Positions 9,225 through 16,601 of a stretch of DNA of 64,000 bases are shown here, piece by piece (positions within the stretch are counted from its first letter, which is position 1; each line of letters begins with the position of its first letter). The stretch spans positions 1-64,000 of the forward strand of contig NZ_PYMH01000018.1 in NCBI RefSeq assembly GCF_003025555.1. The letters are read 5' to 3'. Made by a program: the position numbers and the translations under genes. The notes below the pieces were generated by a model. That model ran no database searches, was not told where the DNA came from, and saw only the letters and a list, made by a program, of their open reading frames with translations. This DNA comes from Photobacterium lutimaris. GTDB taxonomy: Bacteria > Pseudomonadota > Gammaproteobacteria > Enterobacterales > Vibrionaceae.

Positions 9225-9272
9225 TTGAAAATTAGCTAAGTCACTTGCATAAAAACTGCAAACATCTACTCA

Positions 9273-9303
9273 TAACCGCACATCTGTGCGGTTATTTTCT
9301 TTA
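9273..9303 (+). terminator. Intrinsic terminator-like hairpin between gfcA and gfcB
   Basis: The stem TAACCGCACA/TGTGCGGTTA has a two-base loop and is followed by a T-rich stretch (TTTTCTTTATT). It lies 49 bp after the gfcA stop and 65 bp before the next start. Because gfcBCD have no obvious other promoter, it probably acts as a partial terminator that lowers expression of the downstream genes, or marks an independent gfcB promoter. Confidence 0.7.
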
Positions 9304-9367
9304 TTCTCATCATAGCGTTTTGTATTTTGATTTCTGTCAGTACACTTTTTAGGGAGTCACACTCATA

Positions 9368-10105
9368 ATGGATTATCACCGAGTAAGATCTTCATGGTCT
9401 TTATTTGCCCTAATTGCCTTCACCGTCTTAGTTTCCCTCACTGCCGGTTGCAGCCAGAACTTTAAAGACGTTAACGACACCATGAGCTTGGCTTTTTGGG
9501 GTGAGGATGACGCGAGCCTCAATGCTGCCGATATTAATCAACTGCCCTATGCTAGCCTCTACGCACAGATAGAAGACGGACCACAAGCCTTTATGGTTCT
9601 CGCATTAGCCGAAGATAAGCCAAGCCTCACATCGAACCCCAACGATAGCAGCACAAAGACAGAAAAAAACCTGCAGTTGAAATGGCTTTCTTCTGATAAA
9701 GGTATGTTAGTCACTCAAGCGGGCCGTTTGGTGAAAACTTTGAACCTGCCACAAGGAAACCTTGTCGCTGTTGAGAGTGATTTTACCGACCCGCTAGCCT
9801 TAGGCTTACACCTTTCTGACACACCGACGGTTTGGCAATATACCCTCGATTGGCAACCAGGTTATCATTATGGCTATCAAGCCCTTTCACAGTTCGAGCC
9901 TCAAGGAAAACAGGTCGTTACGGTTAATGAGCAACCTGTCGATGTGTTGTATTTTGTAGAAACTGTATCGGTAGAAAAGCTCAATATCGCTTATCAAAAT
10001 GAGTACTGGCTCTCCCCGAATAATGGCCAAGTGATTAAATCTCGCCAAAAGCCAGCACCTAACCTGCCATACATTGAGCTGACTATTTTAAAGCCATTTG
10101 CATAG
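9368..10105 (+). CDS. gfcB: GfcB/YjbF-family outer-membrane lipoprotein
   Basis: This 245-residue protein has a hydrophobic signal segment ending in the lipobox LTAGC (Cys at about residue 28). The remainder resembles the YjbF/GfcB (YmcC) lipoprotein family, with the motif YASLYAQIEDGPQAFMVLA near residues 58-76. WbfD-type proteins of the Vibrio O139 capsule locus are the closest contextual equivalents. It is thought to assist secretion of group 4-type capsule or exopolysaccharide at the outer membrane. The order gfcB-gfcC-gfcD is kept with spacings of 11 bp and then an overlap of 1 bp, which supports the assignment. The exact molecular function of the family is unknown. Confidence 0.8.
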   Translation: MDYHRVRSSWSLFALIAFTVLVSLTAGCSQNFKDVNDTMSLAFWGEDDASLNAADINQLPYASLYAQIEDGPQAFMVLALAEDKPSLTSNPNDSSTKTEKNLQLKWLSSDKGMLVTQAGRLVKTLNLPQGNLVAVESDFTDPLALGLHLSDTPTVWQYTLDWQPGYHYGYQALSQFEPQGKQVVTVNEQPVDVLYFVETVSVEKLNIAYQNEYWLSPNNGQVIKSRQKPAPNLPYIELTILKPFA

Positions 10106-10116
10106 GGAAGTAGATA

Positions 10117-10959
10117 ATGGTCTATTCACTTGAACACTTATATCAACAGTCCTTAGCGGCTATATTGGCTCTCGCTTTGCTTGCTGCTCCGCAAGTCTTA
10201 GCCAACGACAACGAAAAGGTAGACACAGCACCAACATCAGCTTTTACCATTGAAGTGTTTAACAGTCGTCACCAAGCTGAACATCTGCAGCTTTACTACC
10301 CACAGCCGGTACGCCTTGAACAAATCCTTATAGGCACGGTGGCAAACTTGTCGCTGCTACCAAAAGCTCAGTTACCAACAGCTCAACAAGAACCCGAACA
10401 ATCAATATACTGGACTGGGACTGGGATTTATAAGCACTTCCCGCACCCCAACAAAGCCAACGTGATTAGCCAACTTGAAAAAGTCTCTGAGTTAGTCGAC
10501 GCTGATGAAAATAGCGGCTTTCAACAATTGGCCACTCAGCTTAGTCAGTTTGAGATTGGTGAGCGTGTATTTACGCCACTTGATTACGACTTGGTACGTA
10601 TTAATAAAGCATCTAACCCACTCGTATCTGAACCGATGACCCTTGTGTTGCCCTCACGCCCTGACTCTGTCTGGGTGCTCGGTGCCGTACAACACAATTC
10701 TGAGCAACCCTGGGCGACACGTTCAAGCGCAAGTCAGTACTTAAAGCTAGTTGGCACTACGTCTTATGGTGACAACAGTATCGCGACGGTTATTCAGCCA
10801 GACGGCGTTATTGAGCAACACCCTATTGCTTATTGGAATAAAGGCCACAAAGATATCGCACCTGGTGCCATCATCTATTTAGGCTTTAATAACTTACCTG
10901 CTGGCTATCAATCCCTCAATGATGAGATCATCAACTTGCTAAGGAATAAGGCGCTGTAA
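10117..10959 (+). CDS. gfcC: GfcC/YjbG-family periplasmic capsule protein
   Basis: This 280-residue protein has an N-terminal signal peptide that should be cut after about residue 30 (PQVLA). The mature part fits the GfcC (YmcB)/YjbG family, whose E. coli member has a periplasmic fold with ubiquitin-like beta-grasp domains related to Wza domains. Motifs seen include LYYPQPVRLEQIL near residue 60, YWTGTGIYKHF near residue 100 and a C-terminal PGAIIYLGF. The stop codon overlaps the start of the next gene by one base (TAATG), which implies translational coupling with gfcD. The likely role is assisting assembly or gating of the polymer export machinery. Confidence 0.8.
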   Translation: MVYSLEHLYQQSLAAILALALLAAPQVLANDNEKVDTAPTSAFTIEVFNSRHQAEHLQLYYPQPVRLEQILIGTVANLSLLPKAQLPTAQQEPEQSIYWTGTGIYKHFPHPNKANVISQLEKVSELVDADENSGFQQLATQLSQFEIGERVFTPLDYDLVRINKASNPLVSEPMTLVLPSRPDSVWVLGAVQHNSEQPWATRSSASQYLKLVGTTSYGDNSIATVIQPDGVIEQHPIAYWNKGHKDIAPGAIIYLGFNNLPAGYQSLNDEIINLLRNKAL

Positions 10960-13175
10960 TGAAACCTGCTGTAAACACTTCCTTTTCAGGTATTAAGCTA
11001 TCAGCCATTGCACTCGCTTTGATACCTGTATTTTATGCCCAGGCCCAAAACCAAGCAGATCCATTTGACTACCCCGCATTCACCCCCTCACAAACGGACT
11101 TCGGTGGTGTTGGGTTGATTCAAATGCCCTCAGGCCGTGTGGCTCGCGAGGGTGAAATTAATGTTGCGGGTACATTTAATGACGAGTACCACCATTACAC
11201 CATCTCGCTGCAATTGATGCCATGGCTGGAAACCACCATTCGCTACACCTTAGTGCAAGATTTACTTTATAGTGAAGACCCTAATTTTAGTGGTAATACA
11301 AAATTTACCGATAAAGGTATTGACTTTAAAATTCGCCTTTTAGAAGAAAGTTACTGGATACCTGAAACCTCCATCGGAGTCCGTGATTTTGGCGGGACTG
11401 GCCTTTTCGATGGTGAGTACATTGCGGCCAGTAAGCACATTGGCCCGTTTGATTTCACCCTGGGTGTTGGCTGGGGCTACCTCGGTAATAGTGCCAACCT
11501 TTCTGGTGATAAATCACAGAGTAACGATTGTGGACGTGATACTGGCTTTAAAGGTACTGGTGGCAGTGTGGATTTTGAGCGCTGGTTTACCGGTTGTAGT
11601 GCCGTGTTCGGTGGAGTCGAATATCAAAGCCCTTGGGCACCACTGCGATTCAAAGCTGAATATGACAGTAATGATTATACAAGTGATTATCCAGTCACGC
11701 GTGGTGGCATTGATATGTCACAAGACAGCAAGCTCAACTATGGTGCCCTCTACAAACTGGGCAACTGGGGCGACTTACGTTTAAGCTACGAGCGCGGGAC
11801 GACGTGGACCTTCGGCTTTAACCTCAATACCAACGTCAATGACCTCAAGGCCAATTGGTACAATAACCCAGCCCCTGACTTCCAACCGAAAGCAGATAAC
11901 AAAAAATCGGCCGATGAACTCAGCAATGCCGAATGGAATCAGTTAGCACAGGATCTGCACCAAATTGCGGGCTATGAAGATCCAAAACTGTATGCGGATA
12001 AGAAATCTATCACCGTGGTTGCGCCGCAAACCAAGTACCGTGATCGCGATGAAGCTCACGAGCGTGCAGGGACAATCTTAGCGAATCAGAACCTCGATGT
12101 TGAGAGCTACACGATTATCGAAACCGCCAACCGCCAACCGATGACCGAAACGATATTCGATCCTGAGCAGTTTACCAAAGTGGCCAATGTCGAGTATTTC
12201 GATCCTAAAGTCAGTGACGCGACTGACGTTGGTGAGCCCACTGCGCCCGAAGGCCAACTGTATGCCAAGTCCAACAAAGACTGGGACATCAACTTTGCCC
12301 CGGTATGGCAGCAGTCGATCGGGGGTTCAGAAAACTTCTACCTGTTCAATATCGGTGTCACCGCCGGAGCCAACTACTGGTTAAGTGATAACTTCGAGCT
12401 TGGCGGCTCGTTGTATTTCAACATCTACGATAACTACGACAAGTTCCTTTATGATGTACCGCCCGATGGTACCGATCTGAAACGTGTCCGTACTCTGGTG
12501 CGTCAATATATTAATGACAACCCGGTGCGGATGGATAACCTCCAGCTGACCTGGATGGATCGCATTACAGATAACTGGTACGCCCAAGCGTACGGCGGCT
12601 ATCTGGAAATGATGTTCGGTGGTGTCGGTGGTGAGGTGATGTACCGCCCGCAGAACAGCAACTGGGCCTTGGGTGTCGATTTGAACTATGTAGTCCAGCG
12701 TGATCCGGATTCACAGTTCGGCTTCTTCACCGAAGAAGTGCAGTATGATCCTATCACAAACCGTAACTACCGAGTACAAACCGGTGCGCCAACGGGCCAT
12801 GCGACCCTGTACTATCAGCCACAGTGGGAATGGCTACCGAATACCTTGTTTAAGGTCAGTGCCGGTCAATACCTAACGGAAGACTATGGGGTGACGGTCG
12901 ACTTCTCCAAGCAGTTTGACAGCGGCGTGATTGCCGGGGCCTTTGTTGCCCAGACCAACCTGTCGGCGGATGAATTTGGTGAAGGCAGCTACAACAAGGG
13001 CTTCTACCTGTCGATTCCATTCGATGTGATGACGGTGAAACCGAGCACCAACCGCGCGACGATTTCGTGGCTACCGCTGACCCGTGACGGCGGCCAGATG
13101 CTGAACCGCAAATACGAGCTGTACAGTGTGACCGATGCACGCTCGCCTTGGTACGGCAAGAAAGCGATGAACTAG
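10959..13175 (+). CDS. gfcD: GfcD/YjbH-family outer-membrane beta-barrel protein
   Basis: This 738-residue protein has a signal peptide (cut after about residue 30, FYAQA) and a YjbH domain beginning with PSQTDFGGVGLIQMPSGRVA near residues 43-62. Many alternating amphipathic strands and aromatic residues run through to the C-terminus, as expected for an outer-membrane barrel. GfcD (YmcA) and WbfB-type proteins are its relatives; the family is needed for group 4 capsule or exopolysaccharide secretion. It is the last gene of the operon and is followed 26 bp later by a strong terminator. The 5' half is visibly less G+C-rich than the last 900 bp, a possible mosaic boundary near 12.2 kb. Confidence 0.85.
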   Translation: MKPAVNTSFSGIKLSAIALALIPVFYAQAQNQADPFDYPAFTPSQTDFGGVGLIQMPSGRVAREGEINVAGTFNDEYHHYTISLQLMPWLETTIRYTLVQDLLYSEDPNFSGNTKFTDKGIDFKIRLLEESYWIPETSIGVRDFGGTGLFDGEYIAASKHIGPFDFTLGVGWGYLGNSANLSGDKSQSNDCGRDTGFKGTGGSVDFERWFTGCSAVFGGVEYQSPWAPLRFKAEYDSNDYTSDYPVTRGGIDMSQDSKLNYGALYKLGNWGDLRLSYERGTTWTFGFNLNTNVNDLKANWYNNPAPDFQPKADNKKSADELSNAEWNQLAQDLHQIAGYEDPKLYADKKSITVVAPQTKYRDRDEAHERAGTILANQNLDVESYTIIETANRQPMTETIFDPEQFTKVANVEYFDPKVSDATDVGEPTAPEGQLYAKSNKDWDINFAPVWQQSIGGSENFYLFNIGVTAGANYWLSDNFELGGSLYFNIYDNYDKFLYDVPPDGTDLKRVRTLVRQYINDNPVRMDNLQLTWMDRITDNWYAQAYGGYLEMMFGGVGGEVMYRPQNSNWALGVDLNYVVQRDPDSQFGFFTEEVQYDPITNRNYRVQTGAPTGHATLYYQPQWEWLPNTLFKVSAGQYLTEDYGVTVDFSKQFDSGVIAGAFVAQTNLSADEFGEGSYNKGFYLSIPFDVMTVKPSTNRATISWLPLTRDGGQMLNRKYELYSVTDARSPWYGKKAMN

Positions 13176-13201
13176 ATAAGGTTCCCCTTCTCGAAAACAA
13201 C

Positions 13202-13237
13202 AAACCCCATCCAGAGTTGGATGGGGTTTTCTTTTAT
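13202..13237 (+). terminator. Rho-independent terminator after gfcD
   Basis: The perfect stem AAACCCCATCC/GGATGGGGTTT around the loop AGAGTT is followed by TTCTTTT. It begins 27 bp after the gfcD stop and ends the gfcABCD transcript. Confidence 0.9.
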
Positions 13238-13783
13238 CATTCAACTCAAAAATTGTGCTCTCGAAAAGAAGTGTGCAAATAGCTGGTCCTCTTTTCTCAT
13301 CGCTCCGGCGCTCAAGAGGCCAGGGATGCTAAAGGCTCTGGGGCCTGGTGTCTTTCATGAGACAACTTGGTCCGCACCGAAGGGCAAGAGAGACAATGCC
13401 CACTCTGCGTCAATCGTCTGACATACGCGCACATCTGCTTGGCCATCGCTATCGCAATATCAGGCAAAACGGTGAGACAGCACCTGATTTGCCTTAATTA
13501 TCCCACACAAAACACATCAAATGCAGACACGCCAAGCAAGCCATCATTCCAGCTAAGCCGTTGAATATTTTTTATTATATTCACTTCCGCACATAATATT
13601 TAAGGTTATATATAATGGGGTCGTCTCATTTATGTGACATTGTACGTAAATAATTTTCGGTGACATACACCAGTGGTGTTTATCGGCTATCATAAGTAAA
13701 TAACAAGATTGTCAATATATTGACATCACAATATTAATAATTCATTTTTTTTGACGACAGAAGATAAAGAAGAGGGAAAGGGC
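13238..13783. other. Gene-free stretch between gfcD terminator and a small membrane-protein gene
   Basis: No ORF here has credible coding features; the two 65-66-codon frames lack ribosome sites and recognisable sequence. The first 260 bp are of higher G+C and may be a decayed gene remnant. The last 170 bp are A+T-rich and carry a perfect 16-bp palindrome (13710-13725) that probably belongs to the regulatory region of the following gene. Confidence 0.5.
13710..13725. promoter_or_regulatory. Perfect 16-bp palindrome, candidate operator
   Basis: The sequence TGTCAATATATTGACA equals its own reverse complement. It lies 59 bp before the ATG of the small membrane-protein gene, where a repressor or activator dimer would act. 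TGTCA/TGACA half sites with a six-base A/T core are compatible with several dimeric regulator families, so none is named. Confidence 0.5.
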
Positions 13784-13999
13784 ATGTTCAGGGCATATGC
13801 ACACTTTTCGGTGAACCACCCATTGATGCATTACACTAACCTATTGATTGTGCTAGCGGTATTTATTACCAGCTGCTACCAATTGCTGGCGAATGAAAAT
13901 CTGACATTTGCTTCAGGCATACTGTTTGTTGTGTTACCGACAATCGTGTTTGCTCGCTCGTCAGACTATAAGCGCAAGTATTTAAGTACGAACAGTTAA
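13784..13999 (+). CDS. Small two-helix inner-membrane protein, unknown function
   Basis: This 71-residue protein has two hydrophobic segments, about residues 17-38 (YTNLLIVLAVFITSCYQLL) and 46-61 (GILFVVLPTIVFA), and a basic C-terminus (SSDYKRKY). I chose the ATG at 13784 because GAGGG/AAAGGG lies just upstream; the frame can be extended to a TTG at 13751, but that lies before the ribosome site and adds only charged residues. I do not recognise the family. It is a single gene, flanked upstream by a palindromic operator candidate and downstream by a bidirectional terminator shared with yfcL. Confidence 0.65.
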   Translation: MFRAYAHFSVNHPLMHYTNLLIVLAVFITSCYQLLANENLTFASGILFVVLPTIVFARSSDYKRKYLSTNS

Positions 14000-14040
14000 A
14001 TAGGCATGGGCTAATCATTGACCCGTTATATTACCCATAC

Positions 14041-14073
14041 AAAAAAATCGGCACCTAGATGCCGATTTTTTTA
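14041..14073. terminator. Bidirectional rho-independent terminator
   Basis: The stem AAAAAATCGGCA/TGCCGATTTTTT with a short CCTAGA-type loop has A/T runs on both sides. It serves the plus-strand small membrane-protein gene and the minus-strand epmC-yfcL transcript, which converge here. Confidence 0.9.
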
Positions 14074-14080
14074 TTGTTTA

Positions 14081-14347
14081 TTACCTAGCTTGCAGCTGGA
14101 GCTGTTGCCACATTTCTTTGACAATCAACTGATCGGCCGGGTTGAGCTCTGACTGCGCATCAGCCATGCTTTCAACGACCTTGGCATCCATCACTTCAAT
14201 GCTCGATGTACCTTCCAGCTCACAATGAGCGGCAGATAGCGAAATATGTCCACGTAGGTAACCACCAGCGAACAGTTCGTCGTCTGAGGCCGTTTCTACC
14301 ATCTGGTCAATCAAGGTTAACAACTTTTCTTCGTATTGCTGGATCAT
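14081..14347 (-). CDS. yfcL: YfcL family protein
   Basis: This acidic cytosolic protein of 88 residues matches the YfcL family: MIQQYEEKLLTLIDQMV at the start, DELFAGGYLRGHISLSAAHCE in the middle, and a C-terminal EMWQQLQLQ helix. The function of YfcL is unknown. It follows epmC by 60 bp on the same strand, the arrangement yfcM-yfcL also seen in E. coli, so the two are probably cotranscribed and end at the shared terminator. The expected partners from the ancestral neighbourhood (yfcA, mepA, aroC) are not upstream here; sugar genes are found instead. Confidence 0.85.
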   Translation of the reverse strand: MIQQYEEKLLTLIDQMVETASDDELFAGGYLRGHISLSAAHCELEGTSSIEVMDAKVVESMADAQSELNPADQLIVKEMWQQLQLQAR

Positions 14348-14407
14348 AATATTCTTTCTTTGGCTGGTTGCTATTAGCTAGTGGCCTACGTTGTTCTCTA
14401 TGCCGCT

Positions 14408-14932
14408 TTATTCAAACATCTCAGGCTGTAATACCGCTATTCCATAATGGGCCCGTAATGCCTCTGACAGCTGCTTGGCCCTGTCTGGAATACCGTATTC
14501 AAGATATTGCAACACTTGGCCGCGTACCTTGTTGGTAAAGCCAAACCTATCCGGCTCACAGTTGCCACTGAGATTATCACAGCTGACCTGAAAGCGAAAA
14601 CCACAGCTGGCCGCCAAAATCCACTCGAGTGCTTGCGGCTTTATCTCGACTTTTTCAAACTCGGCCTGCACTTCGGCCGTGCGACCGTCAGGCTCATACC
14701 AATAGCCATAGTCTTCCAACAAGCGTCGCTTGGGGCCAGCAATACACCAATGAGCAATTTCGTGTAGCGCCGAAGCAAAATAACCACGGGCAAAAATCAC
14801 CCGATGATGACGGTTACTCTCATCAGCAGGCAGGTAAATAGGCTCATCACCACCGAGGATCAGTTCGGTATTGTAATGTTCAAGAAAGCAGCGATTGAAA
14901 ATCGCAATAATGTCATCGTTGTTGTGGTGCAT
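14408..14932 (-). CDS. epmC: Elongation factor P hydroxylase EpmC (YfcM)
   Basis: This 174-residue protein matches EpmC, the enzyme that hydroxylates the beta-lysylated lysine of elongation factor P, the last step of EF-P maturation after EpmB and EpmA. The metal-binding signature HEIAHWCIAGPKRR is at about residues 57-70, followed by EDYGYWYEPDGRTAEVQA, where the conserved acidic and histidine residues of the family lie. The length is close to the usual 180 residues. It lies 17 bp downstream of a sugar transferase gene, an unusual neighbour that suggests the polysaccharide genes were inserted directly upstream of the housekeeping epmC-yfcL pair. Confidence 0.92.
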   Translation of the reverse strand: MHHNNDDIIAIFNRCFLEHYNTELILGGDEPIYLPADESNRHHRVIFARGYFASALHEIAHWCIAGPKRRLLEDYGYWYEPDGRTAEVQAEFEKVEIKPQALEWILAASCGFRFQVSCDNLSGNCEPDRFGFTNKVRGQVLQYLEYGIPDRAKQLSEALRAHYGIAVLQPEMFE

Positions 14933-14949
14933 TTTTTCTATATAAATAA

Positions 14950-15522
14950 TCAGGAGTTACTGTTTTTTACTCTGTCCCCTGCCCCACGGCCAATCGCCGT
15001 CTGCAGGATATAAGCAAAGTACGCCTTCAGGTTGAAGGTTTGAATCATTTCACGATCCATGTCGGCCAGCTTCACCGGGGTCGACATGTCTACCCCATTG
15101 ATCTGGGCCAAGCCGGTGATCCCGGGTAAAACATCCAGCACGCCTCGCTGCTGACGCGCTTCAATGAGTTCAGTTTGATTAAACAAACACGGACGAGGAC
15201 CAACCAGGCTCATTTCACCTTTAACGACGTTGATCAGCTGAGGCAACTCATCAAGCTTGGTTTTGCGCAAGAAATCACCCAGCTTAGTCACTGAACTGGC
15301 ATCAACAAGGTGAGTCGCTACCGACGCAGTTGCTACCGGCATGGTGCGGAACTTCACTAAGATAAACGGCTTTTGAGCTTTGCCGACACGCTCTTGACGA
15401 AAAATAGGCTGGCCGGTATCACGCTTGCCAAGTACATAAACGATTGCAAATACGGGCGCGAGGCAAATCAACCCACACAAGGCAAAAAAGCGGTCTAAGA
15501 AACGGATTAATGGAGATTGCAT
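14950..15522 (-). CDS. PglC/WcaJ-type initiating sugar-1-phosphate transferase
   Basis: This 190-residue enzyme has one N-terminal membrane-inserted helix (FFALCGLICLAPVFAIVYVL) and the catalytic core of monotopic phosphoglycosyl transferases: FRQERVGKAQKPFILVKFRT, KTKLDELPQLINV and SLVGPRPC. It transfers a sugar phosphate from a UDP-sugar to undecaprenyl phosphate and so starts repeat-unit synthesis. The start chosen (15522) lies one base after the upstream stop and has AGAAG in front; an ATG 21 bases earlier would overlap the upstream gene. With the WbpV-like and WbpM-like genes next to it, the substrate may be UDP-QuiNAc or UDP-FucNAc, as for WbpL in Pseudomonas; that is inference. Confidence 0.9.
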   Translation of the reverse strand: MQSPLIRFLDRFFALCGLICLAPVFAIVYVLGKRDTGQPIFRQERVGKAQKPFILVKFRTMPVATASVATHLVDASSVTKLGDFLRKTKLDELPQLINVVKGEMSLVGPRPCLFNQTELIEARQQRGVLDVLPGITGLAQINGVDMSTPVKLADMDREMIQTFNLKAYFAYILQTAIGRGAGDRVKNSNS

Positions 15523-15523
15523 A

Positions 15524-16465
15524 CTACTTCTGTCGGCTCTCATCAGTTACGGTCTGTTTCAGCCCCTCGGCCACACTGTATGGCGGCGTCCAACCCAAGC
15601 ATGACTTGGTATGACTGATATCGAGCTGAAGGTTACCACACAAGCGCTGACCAATGGCAGGCTTGCCAATCAATTTCGTCAAGGTTAGCAGCCATGATGA
15701 AGGGACGGGCAACAAGCGACTCGGCTTATTCATCGCATAGGCAAGCTCTTCAAGCAGCCGGGTCGTTGAAAGATCATCGTCGTCTGAGGCCAAAAACGTC
15801 TTATTGGCTGCGTTGGGGTTGCTGATGCAGGTGACAATCAAATCAATCAGGTTGCCCACAAAAACCATGCTGCGCAGGTTTTGAACCGCACCTAATGGCA
15901 ACGGTAATCCTTTGCCTGCCAACTTGATCAGTGATGCAAAGTTGGCTTTGACACCTGGGCCATAAACTAAAGGTGGACGGATAATGACGACTTCCATCCC
16001 TGTTTGCGCTGCAAGCTGACGTAAACCCAGTTCAGCCTCGTATTTGCTGAGACCGTAAGGATCTTCAGGCGCATGCTCTACATTTGTCGTGAAAGCCCGC
16101 CCTGGCTCTGTCGCCTCACCATTAACTTTAATACTGCTAATAAAGATGAAGCGCTTTACACCAGCTTCTGCAGCTTGGGCGGCCAGTTGCAATGTACCGG
16201 CTGTGTTTACCTCACGGTACTCTGTAATAGGATCCACTGCAGACTCACTCATCACATGGGCACGCCCAGCGCAGTGAATGATGACATCCACATTATCTAA
16301 GTGAGGGTGCCAGTTTGAGTCAGGCGCAATATCCATCACAATGATTTCAGGGGAAGCCGTAGCCTGGCGTTGAACTGGGTATACCTTGTACCCCCGCTCT
16401 GTACATACAGGAATGAGCTGTTTACCTAAAAATCCTGTTGCACCTGTCACGATAACCTTGCTCAA
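15524..16465 (-). CDS. WbpV-like NAD-dependent UDP-sugar reductase/epimerase
   Basis: This 313-residue short-chain dehydrogenase (extended SDR) has the Rossmann glycine motif GATGFLGKQL (7-16), a serine in the motif FISSIKVNGE and a YGLSK catalytic Tyr/Lys motif near residue 140. The sequence resembles WbpV-type enzymes, which reduce the 4-keto sugar made by WbpM-type dehydratases to UDP-QuiNAc or UDP-FucNAc. UDP-glucose 4-epimerases are the alternative. It is followed one base later by the initiating sugar transferase and lies back to back with the WbpM-like gene, so the three together form a coherent module for making and loading the first sugar. Confidence 0.85.
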   Translation of the reverse strand: MSKVIVTGATGFLGKQLIPVCTERGYKVYPVQRQATASPEIIVMDIAPDSNWHPHLDNVDVIIHCAGRAHVMSESAVDPITEYREVNTAGTLQLAAQAAEAGVKRFIFISSIKVNGEATEPGRAFTTNVEHAPEDPYGLSKYEAELGLRQLAAQTGMEVVIIRPPLVYGPGVKANFASLIKLAGKGLPLPLGAVQNLRSMVFVGNLIDLIVTCISNPNAANKTFLASDDDDLSTTRLLEELAYAMNKPSRLLPVPSSWLLTLTKLIGKPAIGQRLCGNLQLDISHTKSCLGWTPPYSVAEGLKQTVTDESRQK

Positions 16466-16601
16466 AAAAGTACCTATCTAGCTAAAAAAATAAAATTATT
16501 ACAAAAGAGGTCGACACATCATAGGTATGCTTTGAAGGTGTGTGATAACCTTAATTACTCAATAATACTAAAATGCTGTAAAGCTACACTGAAGCCATCT
16601 C

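Noticed and set aside
8894..9228. Antisense and shifted long frames over gfcA
   Set aside because: They result from the GCN-rich composition of the Thr/Ala-rich gene; only the frame with signal peptide and ribosome site is credible.
13221..13564. Two overlapping plus-strand frames of 65-66 codons after gfcD
   Set aside because: They lack ribosome sites, begin inside or near the terminator and show no recognisable protein features.
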